A DNA stretch of 6,304 nt from Hydrogenothermaceae bacterium (GTDB lineage: Bacteria; Aquificota; Aquificia; Aquificales; Hydrogenothermaceae), in contig JALSPY010000297.1 of assembly GCA_026985705.1 (NCBI GenBank), positions 1 through 6,304 of the forward strand, read 5' to 3'. Positions within the stretch are counted from its first letter, which is position 1; each line of letters begins with the position of its first letter. Positions 1-5,616 of the stretch are shown one piece after another. Made by a program: the position numbers and the translations under genes. The notes below the pieces were generated by a model. It was not told the origin of the DNA and searched no databases. It was given only the letters and a program-made list of their open reading frames with translations.

Positions 1-1123
1 AAGTAGGCTATATAGAGATTTATCAAGCTACTCACAGATACCATTAGAAAAATTAAAGAAATATACATACTCATACATAGGTTTAAATTCTATTAGACAT
101 ATATTTATGGTTGCTTCAAGTTTAGACAGTATGGTTATAGGTGAGCCTCAAATTGTTAAACAGTTTAAAGATGCTTTTACAAAGGGTAAAAAGCTAGGAA
201 CAGTAAAGTATATACTTTCTAGACTTGGTGATAAAGCAATAAATGTTTCAAAAAAAATTAGAACAAATACAAACATAAGCAAAAAGGCAGTTTCAATAAG
301 TTATGTTGCAATAGAGCTTGCAAGGAAGATTTTTGATACATTAGAGGATAAGGTTGTTTTACTCATAGGTGCAGGTGAGATGGCTGAGTTAGCAGCTAGA
401 CATTTAGCTTCTAAAAATGTTAAACATATCTTCATATCTAATAGGACATTTGAAAAGGCAGTTGAGCTTGCAAATGAGTTTGGTGGAAGCACGATAAGAT
501 TTGAAAAACTTCATCAGTTTTTACCTGAAGCTGATATTATCATTGTTTCAACTGGGGCAAAAGAACCAATTTTGAGAAAAGAGCATTTTATAGATGTTGT
601 AAAAAAGAGAAAAGGAAAACCAATTTTTATTATAGATATATCTGTTCCTAGAAATGTTTCCGATGATGTTAATGAGTTAGATAGTGTTTATCTCTACAAT
701 ATTGATGATTTAAAATCTGTGGCTGATAAAAATCTGCAAGATAGGAAATTATCAGGTGAAAGGGCTAAACTTATAGTGGAGAAGGAAGCTCTTAAGTTTT
801 ATAAATGGTTAAAACAACAGAAAGTTTATCCTATTATAGCCAATTTAAAGGAGTTCTCTGAGAATATTGTAGATTATCAGCTGGAACAACTTTATAAACA
901 GATGCCATATCTAAATGAGAAGGAAAGGGAAAATATAAGATTGATGGTTAATGCAGTTGTAAAGAAACTTTTACACAGACCTATAACATACCTAAAAAAT
1001 AAAGCTTCTACAGAAGATAACGAAAAGTTTATTAGAGAATTTGAAGAGATGTTTTTAAAAGGCTCTGATAATTTATCAAGATTTTTAGTTAAGAAGTTAG
1101 AAGAGAAAAAAAATGAAAAGTAA
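1..1123 (+). CDS. hemA: Glutamyl-tRNA reductase, 5' partial
   Basis: This enzyme reduces glutamyl-tRNA(Glu) with NADPH to glutamate-1-semialdehyde, the first committed step of C5-pathway tetrapyrrole (heme, siroheme) synthesis in the cytoplasm. The reading frame is open from base 2, well before the first ATG at 107, and the upstream part is clearly HemA, so the gene runs off the left edge. There are 373 visible residues (numbered from base 2). They contain the catalytic-domain block VASSLDSMVIGEPQI (37-51), preceded by the conserved His33 that matches E. coli His99. The NADP-binding GAGEMA is at 123-128, SNRT at 146-149, DISVPRN at 212-218, and the C-terminal dimerisation domain with LLHRPITYLK at about 323-332. 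By alignment with E. coli about 66 N-terminal residues are missing, including the catalytic Cys50 region. One small oddity is VASSLDS where VASGLDS is usual. The stop codon overlaps lptC by 11 bp, indicating translational coupling. Confidence 0.97.
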   Translation, partial: SRLYRDLSSYSQIPLEKLKKYTYSYIGLNSIRHIFMVASSLDSMVIGEPQIVKQFKDAFTKGKKLGTVKYILSRLGDKAINVSKKIRTNTNISKKAVSISYVAIELARKIFDTLEDKVVLLIGAGEMAELAARHLASKNVKHIFISNRTFEKAVELANEFGGSTIRFEKLHQFLPEADIIIVSTGAKEPILRKEHFIDVVKKRKGKPIFIIDISVPRNVSDDVNELDSVYLYNIDDLKSVADKNLQDRKLSGERAKLIVEKEALKFYKWLKQQKVYPIIANLKEFSENIVDYQLEQLYKQMPYLNEKERENIRLMVNAVVKKLLHRPITYLKNKASTEDNEKFIREFEEMFLKGSDNLSRFLVKKLEEKKNEK

Positions 1124-1619
1124 AGTATTGACAACAATTATTCTTTTTGTAGGGGCAGTTTTTTTATTCGACTTGATAAATAGTGTACTAACACAACAAA
1201 AAATATCTAATATTAAATATTCCTATCAGGAGATTAGAGATTTTACAATAATAGGAAAAACAGATACAGATTATTATCTTGAGGGAGAAGTTTTAAAGGA
1301 GTTCAGAGATAAAATATATATCAAACCTTTTAATTTAACCTACTTTAAAAATAGTAAACCTATATTTATTAATTCAAAGAAAGGAATATATTTTAAAGAA
1401 AAAAAACTTTTAAAACTTATAGAAGATGTTGTGATAAAAACAAATGATATAAAAATGCTAACAGAAAGATTATCTATTTATACACAGAATAATACTGCAG
1501 AAACTAAAAATGATGTTTTAATAACAGGAAAGAGAATAAAAACATATGGAAATGGTGCTTTTATTGATATGAATAAAGAGGAAATTAATATTTATAAAGT
1601 TAAATCAATATTTGAATAA
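1113..1619 (+). CDS. lptC: LptC-family LPS export protein
   Basis: This 168-residue protein is probably LptC, the bitopic inner-membrane protein that receives lipopolysaccharide from LptBFG and hands it to periplasmic LptA. Residues 5-24 are one hydrophobic segment (ILFVGAVFLFDLI). The remainder is a beta-rich periplasmic domain with the alternating strand pattern typical of LptC/DUF1239, such as TDTDYYLEGEVLKEF, then FINSKKGIYF, and a run of strands around DVLITGKRIKTYGNG. The length is close to E. coli LptC (191). LptC sequences diverge strongly, so the call rests on topology, size and the adjacent lptA. The ATG at 1113 lies inside the end of hemA (11-bp overlap) after a run of eight A's (1106-1113) and has no strong Shine-Dalgarno sequence, so initiation probably depends on ribosomes finishing hemA. 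The next gene starts 12 bp after the stop. Confidence 0.83.
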   Translation: MKSKVLTTIILFVGAVFLFDLINSVLTQQKISNIKYSYQEIRDFTIIGKTDTDYYLEGEVLKEFRDKIYIKPFNLTYFKNSKPIFINSKKGIYFKEKKLLKLIEDVVIKTNDIKMLTERLSIYTQNNTAETKNDVLITGKRIKTYGNGAFIDMNKEEINIYKVKSIFE

Positions 1620-1620
1620 T

Positions 1621-1624
1621 GGAG
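1621..1624 (+). promoter_or_regulatory. Ribosome binding site for lptA
   Basis: GGAG lies seven bases before the TTG at 1632. An in-frame TGA at 1626-1628 rules out any earlier start, and the next in-frame ATG would remove the signal peptide. The site therefore fixes TTG as the lptA start. The ATG at 1619, overlapping the lptC stop, is in another frame and closes after ten codons. Confidence 0.65.
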
Positions 1625-1631
1625 TTGAAAA

Positions 1632-2120
1632 TTGAGAAAAATAGTCTTTAGTATATTTCTAGCTTTAATATTTATATCCTCTTCATTTAGTGAAAATAAA
1701 AAAAGTGTGGAGCCAATTGTTATAGAGGCCAACGAATTGGTCTTCAATCAAAAAAGTAATAAGGCTGTATATACTGGAAATGTTATTGTTAAAAAGGGAG
1801 ATATGACACTTTACGCTGATAAAATGGAAATATTTTTAGATAGAAATGGTGATATAAGTAAAATTGTAGCTACCGGTGATGTTAGATTTTATAAAAAACC
1901 TGATAAAGAAGGTAGAGGAAATATAGCTATATATGAAAAAAAATCAGATACTATAACTTTAAAAGGTCAAAATGCAGTTCTTAAACAAGGGGAAAATATA
2001 GTAGAAGGAGAGTTTATTGTTTATCACATAGATACAGAAATTACGGAGGTTAAATCTAACAAGAAAAAACAGAGAGTTAAAACTGTCCTATTTCCTAAAG
2101 AAAAGGAGGGGAATAAATAA
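1632..2120 (+). CDS. lptA: LptA/OstA periplasmic LPS-transport protein (TTG start)
   Basis: This protein probably forms the periplasmic bridge that carries lipopolysaccharide from LptC to the outer-membrane LptD/LptE complex. The 162-residue product opens with a Sec signal peptide: MRK, then a hydrophobic core IVFSIFLALIFI, then SSSFS with likely signal peptidase I cleavage near residue 20. An OstA/LptA beta-jellyroll domain follows at about 28-145. It shows the family repeat logic: IEANELVFNQKSNKAVYTGNV, split as IEANELVF (30-37) and AVYTGNV (45-51), then LYADKMEIF, ATGDVRF and LKGQNAVL. E. coli LptA is 185 residues, so the length is normal. Translation starts at TTG, since a TGA lies in frame two codons upstream and GGAG is well placed. 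The C-terminus is a Lys-rich tail. It sits between lptC and an ATPase in the same operon. The usual partner lptB is not the next gene. Confidence 0.88.
   Translation: MRKIVFSIFLALIFISSSFSENKKSVEPIVIEANELVFNQKSNKAVYTGNVIVKKGDMTLYADKMEIFLDRNGDISKIVATGDVRFYKKPDKEGRGNIAIYEKKSDTITLKGQNAVLKQGENIVEGEFIVYHIDTEITEVKSNKKKQRVKTVLFPKEKEGNK
2104..2109 (+). promoter_or_regulatory. Ribosome binding site for the ExeA-like ATPase
   Basis: A full AGGAGG lies inside the last codons of lptA. The spacing to the ATG at 2124 is 14 bases, longer than usual. No earlier start is possible because the lptA stop (2118-2120) is in the same frame, one codon before that ATG. The long spacing suggests coupling to lptA termination or a partly adjusted initiation. 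Confidence 0.5.
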
Positions 2121-2123
2121 AAG

Positions 2124-3065
2124 ATGAACTATCTAGAATACTATGGATTAAAGGAGGATCCTTTCAAGATTACACCAGATTACAGATATTTTTATCCTTC
2201 CCATTCCCATAAAAAAGCAGAAAATTTATTAAAGTTTGTTATAGATAATGGGGAAGGATTTTGTCTTATAACAGGAGAACCGGGATTAGGAAAAACCACT
2301 GTAATAAGAAAATTTATATCTACACTCTCAAAAAATATAATATATGCCTTTGTCCTTACTCCAAAGTTATCTCCAGAAGAGTTTTTAAATGTAGTTTTAG
2401 ATGATTTAGGATTAAATATAACTAATTCTCAATCTAAACACGAATTATTAAAAAGATTTAGAGATTTTTTAATAGAGAAGATTAAAGATGGAAAAAAGGT
2501 CTTAATTATAGTTGATGAAGCCCAGAATCTTCCCGTTGAAACATTAGAAGAGTTAAGGCTTTTATCAAATTTGGAAACTGAAGATGAAAAGTTAGTTCAG
2601 ATAATCTTACTTGGTCAGCCAGAGTTAGAAAAAAAACTGAAAAATCCAAAGTTGAGACAGTTAGACCAGAGGATACCTAACAGAATAAAATTAGAGCCTT
2701 TAACAAAGGATGAAACTGCAAAGTATATACATCATAGGTTAGTTATTGCAGGGAATAAAAGTATTAGATTTGATGAAAGGGCAATTGATAAAATATATAA
2801 ATATTCAAAGGGTATTCCAAGAATTATTAATATCTTATCCTCTAGAGCTCTAATGTCAGCATTCTTAAACGGTTCATTTTTAATTAAGCCTCAACATATA
2901 GAAAGTGCTAAAGAGGCTATTAATACAGACTTTGTGATTAAAGAAAAAGTAAATTGGAAAAAGTATATAACTAAGAAAAACTTAATCTTATTTTTACTAT
3001 TTGTAGCCAACACTTTAGGTATAGCCTTCATAACTTACCAAATATTAAATAAGTTTTTTCCTTAA
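2124..3065 (+). CDS. ExeA/GspA-like AAA ATPase with C-terminal membrane anchor
   Basis: This is a 313-residue AAA+ ATPase of the ExeA/GspA/MshM group (also related to the exosortase-locus ATPases). The N-terminus YLEYYGLKEDPFKITPD is the family signature. Walker A GEPGLGKTT is at 51-59, Walker B VLIIVDEAQ at 126-134, a sensor-1-like ILLGQPEL at 161-168, an arginine-finger region LDQRI at 180-184 and sensor-2 GIPRIIN at 230-236. A single membrane segment at about 286-308 follows Lys-rich residues, so the ATPase domain should face the cytoplasm with the C-terminus outside. Only about five residues follow the membrane segment. Classical ExeA (about 547 residues) continues into a periplasmic peptidoglycan-binding domain that helps install the type II secretin. 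That part is absent, and no remnant can exist because priA begins 4 bp later on the other strand. It is not LptB, since it has no ABC signature. The exact role is unknown. Envelope-complex assembly is an inference from family and neighbours. Confidence 0.87.
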   Translation: MNYLEYYGLKEDPFKITPDYRYFYPSHSHKKAENLLKFVIDNGEGFCLITGEPGLGKTTVIRKFISTLSKNIIYAFVLTPKLSPEEFLNVVLDDLGLNITNSQSKHELLKRFRDFLIEKIKDGKKVLIIVDEAQNLPVETLEELRLLSNLETEDEKLVQIILLGQPELEKKLKNPKLRQLDQRIPNRIKLEPLTKDETAKYIHHRLVIAGNKSIRFDERAIDKIYKYSKGIPRIINILSSRALMSAFLNGSFLIKPQHIESAKEAINTDFVIKEKVNWKKYITKKNLILFLLFVANTLGIAFITYQILNKFFP

Positions 3066-3075
3066 AACCTTATTT
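3047..3075. terminator. Imperfect inverted repeat at the convergent gene junction, weak terminator candidate
   Basis: AAATAAG (3047-3053) is exactly complementary to CTTATTT (3069-3075). An inner TTTT/AAAA pairing (3055-3058 with 3064-3067) is separated from it by one mismatch, and the loop is five bases. The repeat covers both stop codons, TAA at 3063-3065 on plus and TAA at 3070-3072 on minus, and is T-rich on either strand. The position suits a bidirectional terminator, but the stem is almost all A-T and would be weak, especially in a thermophile. Confidence 0.3.
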
Positions 3076-5124
3076 TATCTCCTTTGGAGAAACGTCTATA
3101 ATAAGCTTTATAGCTCTTTTAGTTGCCATATTAAAAAGTTCCTTTAGTAAAAATTTCTCTTTAAAATCCTTTAATATTATCTGGTATCTAAATTTTTCTC
3201 TTAAATATGGGTAATATGCAAAAAATACACCTTCATAATCTATATCTTTAATATTAAACTTCTCTAACCAATCTTTAAACAACTTCTCAACATGAGACTT
3301 CTTTAATTCTTTTCCTTCAAAACTTAAAAGGATAAATTGTTTAAAAGGTGGATAATTTAAAATCTTCCTTCTATCTAACTCATTTTTATAAAAAAGCTCT
3401 ATACTTTTATTAATTAAGCTTTTTATTCCAATATGTTCCCTTTTATTTGTTATTAGAATGTAGTTTTTAGTAGACTTAATATATGGATAAACAACCGCTC
3501 TAAAAAATTTTTCATCAGCTTTAAAGTCTGCTTTTCTTAAAAATATATCTGGAAAAATATTTACAACTGTTTCATATTTATCAAACAATAACTCTTTATC
3601 AATTATGGTTGTTTCAACTCGTATTCTTTTATCTGGAAAAATTTTCTTTAGTTCCCTTTCTAACTTTTCAACTCCAAAACCAAACTGAGATAATCTGTTT
3701 CCACAATGAATACAATTATTTATAAATTCATATTTAGTATTACATAATGGACATTCTAATCTTTTAGGGTTTATATGAACCTTTAATGGAATATCACATC
3801 TTTCACAGGTTATCTCTGTCTGACAGACTTCACAGTAAAGTATTGAAGAATAACCTTTTCTATTAGCTAACAGTAGAATGTTATCTTTATCTTTTAGTAG
3901 ATATTTTAACTTTTCGTCTATTTCTGAATAATTAAAGCTCTCTATAATAATTTTACTTTTTATGCTTTTTAATAAATCTCTATTTTCCTTAAAGGATTTA
4001 GCTAAACCTTTTTCCTTTAGATAAACAGTTTCAACTGAAGGAGTTGAAGAAGCAAGTATAAATGTAAGATTTTTTTTATTTTTATAAAGTTTATAACCAA
4101 AGTTTCTGATATCAAATCTAGGAACTCTCATAAGTTTATAACTGTTAGAATGCTCTTCTTCTATCACAAGTAAGGATAGATTTTTTATTGGTATAAATAT
4201 TGATGAGAATGTTCCTATACATACCAATCCTGACAGATTTTTTAGATTAAACCAAGTTTTAATTTTTTCTTTGCTTTTTAATCCGTCAAAGTATATATAA
4301 AGTTTATCTTCAAAGATAGGTTTAAGAAATTTATACGCCTTTTTTAATGTTGCTACATTTGGAAAAATTATTAACGAGCTTTTACCTTCATATATACTGT
4401 TTGCAATTAAGTTGACATAATTCTCTAATCTTTTTTCAATTCTTTCTGATGAGTATAGAAATATACCTTTTTTTAAAAACTCTTTTCCAAATGGCTTTAT
4501 ATTCTGTTTTAATCTAAACTGCTCTGTTTCTTCTAAAAAGTATAAATTTTCCTTTTTTAATAAACCCTTATTTATGAGAGATTTTATAGTTATTGGGGAA
4601 AAACCTATCTCTGTTAAATCCTCATAACTTGTTTCTCCAACAGATATTACATATTCTAATAGCTCCTTCTGTCTTTTAGGAAGTTTATAACTGTCAGTGA
4701 TATTAACAGTTGTATAGATTATATAGTTGTTGAAACCTATCTTTTCCCATCTATTTTTTGATTTTATATACTTCCATCTTAAACTATCTGGCATCCCGTA
4801 GTATAAAGTTAATCCTATTGGAGAGAGATAAAATTCAGAAAGCTCTTTTAATAATTCTATATATTCCTTTGAGTAAATCGGATATCTATCAGGAATTTCT
4901 TCTATATCCTTTATCTCAAAATCAAATTTATCGATATCTGATATTTCTTTAACATCAGTTATTATTCCAACTGTTTTTGTTTTTTTTAAAGGAACTAAAA
5001 CTCTTCTTCCTATAAGCTCTTTATCAGGTAAATTTTCTGTTTTACTTTTTTTTAATCTGTAAATGTAAGTTTCAAAAACGGGAATAGGAACGGCAACTTC
5101 AACTATTATGTAATCATCTTTCAT
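3070..5124 (-). CDS. priA: PriA-like primosomal protein with degenerate helicase motifs
   Basis: PriA recognises abandoned forks and D-loops and starts replisome reloading. Numbered from the ATG at 5124 (684 residues), the N-terminal DNA-binding domain spans about 1-95 (VAVPIPVFETYIY, GRRVLVPL, TVGIITDV) and a winged-helix region about 145-195. The helicase core is degenerate. Where GVTGSGKTE is expected (about 220-238) the sequence is LYSSERIEKRLENYV, DEEH is EEEH (322-325) and GSATP is ASSTP (358-362). The GTQM/AKG and QVAGRAGR motifs are missing from about 498-558. All eight zinc cysteines remain (431, 434, 440, 443, 458, 461, 471, 474), as do LRKADFKADEKFF, LNYPPF and the C-terminal domain. 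The frame is intact, so this is not an obvious pseudogene. The ATG start overlaps fur by 11 bp and matches the beginning of known PriA proteins. A GTG at 5145 would add seven residues and is the alternative. I infer a structural loader without ATPase, as in Actinobacteria. Confidence 0.92.
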   Translation of the reverse strand: MKDDYIIVEVAVPIPVFETYIYRLKKSKTENLPDKELIGRRVLVPLKKTKTVGIITDVKEISDIDKFDFEIKDIEEIPDRYPIYSKEYIELLKELSEFYLSPIGLTLYYGMPDSLRWKYIKSKNRWEKIGFNNYIIYTTVNITDSYKLPKRQKELLEYVISVGETSYEDLTEIGFSPITIKSLINKGLLKKENLYFLEETEQFRLKQNIKPFGKEFLKKGIFLYSSERIEKRLENYVNLIANSIYEGKSSLIIFPNVATLKKAYKFLKPIFEDKLYIYFDGLKSKEKIKTWFNLKNLSGLVCIGTFSSIFIPIKNLSLLVIEEEHSNSYKLMRVPRFDIRNFGYKLYKNKKNLTFILASSTPSVETVYLKEKGLAKSFKENRDLLKSIKSKIIIESFNYSEIDEKLKYLLKDKDNILLLANRKGYSSILYCEVCQTEITCERCDIPLKVHINPKRLECPLCNTKYEFINNCIHCGNRLSQFGFGVEKLERELKKIFPDKRIRVETTIIDKELLFDKYETVVNIFPDIFLRKADFKADEKFFRAVVYPYIKSTKNYILITNKREHIGIKSLINKSIELFYKNELDRRKILNYPPFKQFILLSFEGKELKKSHVEKLFKDWLEKFNIKDIDYEGVFFAYYPYLREKFRYQIILKDFKEKFLLKELFNMATKRAIKLIIDVSPKEIK

Positions 5125-5563
5125 TCTTTTTTTGACAATCTTCACATATTCCGTAAATCTCTAACCTGTGGAAAGTTGGTTTAAAGTTGTAATCTTTGCA
5201 TATATTATTTTGTAATTCTTCTATTTCTTCAGAGTGAAATTCAATTATTTTTCCACATTTTTCACAAACTAAATGGTCGTGGTGCTCCTTTAATGCAACT
5301 TCATAAAGGGTTTTATTTTTAAACTTTATAACTTCATTTACTATTCCTAATTCTTTTAAGATATTTAAAGTTCTGTAAACAGTTGAGCGAGAAACATCTA
5401 AATTATGTTTCTTAAAATCTAAAACAATATCTTCTATCTCAAAATGTCCTTTTGTTTCTAAAATCTTTCTTAATATATCCTCCCTCTGTCTAGTATATCT
5501 TAAACCTTTTTCTTTTAAATATTTTTTGAACTTCTCTTTAACTATTTCCTCTAAACAAGCCAT
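5114..5563 (-). CDS. fur: Fur-family ferric uptake / metalloregulator
   Basis: This 149-residue metal-responsive repressor has a winged-helix DNA-binding domain (GLRYTRQREDIL at 20-31; recognition helix VSRSTVYRTLNILKELGIV at 57-75) and a metal-binding dimerisation domain. Visible ligands are His40, the HHDH cluster (94-97), Glu108 and His132. The CEKC (100-103) and CEDC (140-143) pairs form the four-cysteine structural zinc site. The ending HRLEIYGICEDCQKKNER resembles Bacillus PerR, but Glu108 stands where PerR has its peroxide-sensing Asp104, which favours an iron-sensing Fur over PerR. Zur cannot be excluded from sequence alone. The ATG at 5563 has AGGT (5571-5574) seven bases upstream. 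It follows pilQ by 42 bp, with a possible promoter in that gap, and overlaps priA, so it should be co-transcribed with priA. Confidence 0.93.
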   Translation of the reverse strand: MACLEEIVKEKFKKYLKEKGLRYTRQREDILRKILETKGHFEIEDIVLDFKKHNLDVSRSTVYRTLNILKELGIVNEVIKFKNKTLYEVALKEHHDHLVCEKCGKIIEFHSEEIEELQNNICKDYNFKPTFHRLEIYGICEDCQKKNER

Positions 5564-5586
5564 AATATCTACCTAATAGATTGATT

Positions 5587-5602
5587 AAAATTATAAAATT
5601 AT
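5587..5602. repeat. Tandem 8-bp direct repeat in the pilQ-fur gap
   Basis: AAAATTAT occurs twice back to back (5587-5594 and 5595-5602), reading as two TATAAT-like boxes in the fur direction. It may be a duplicated -10 element or part of an AT-rich operator. No clear palindromic Fur box of the GATAATGATAATCATTATC kind can be recognised. Confidence 0.5.
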
Positions 5603-5616
5603 ACATTATTCGTAAA
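5590..5616 (-). promoter_or_regulatory. Candidate sigma-70-type promoter for fur-priA
   Basis: On the minus strand a perfect TATAAT (5590-5595) lies 15 bases downstream of TTTACG (5611-5616), which matches TTGACA at four of six positions. A second TATAAT is at 5598-5603. The -35 candidate overlaps the end of pilQ. The short spacer and AT-rich setting make chance matches likely, but this is the only non-coding gap in the window long enough for a promoter. Confidence 0.3.

Noticed and set aside
301..492. Minus-strand open frame of 63 codons inside hemA
   Set aside because: It lies opposite the strongly conserved NADP-binding part of HemA, has no recognisable domain and is a shadow frame.
892..1137. 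Minus-strand open frame of 81 codons over the hemA-lptC junction
   Set aside because: It is a Phe/Ser-rich antisense shadow of the Lys/Glu-rich HemA C-terminus and shows no family resemblance.
1619..1651. ATG overlapping the lptC stop (TAATG) as a possible lptA start
   Set aside because: It is in a different frame from lptA and reaches a stop after ten codons.
2124..3065. ATPase after lptA as LptB
   Set aside because: There is no ABC signature LSGGE-type motif or Q-loop. The N-terminus, sensor motifs and membrane anchor match the ExeA group.
3078..3090. Perfect small hairpin TCTCC-TTT-GGAGA near the priA end as terminator
   Set aside because: The stem is only five pairs, it lies inside priA coding sequence and no T-run follows on either strand.
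4758..4952. Plus-strand open frame of 64 codons inside priA
   Set aside because: It is antisense to the conserved N-terminal PriA domain and has no supporting feature.
3070..5124. PriA homologue as a pseudogene
   Set aside because: The frame is uninterrupted, and the zinc site, the N-terminal DNA-binding domain and the C-terminal domain are conserved. Loss is limited to motor motifs.
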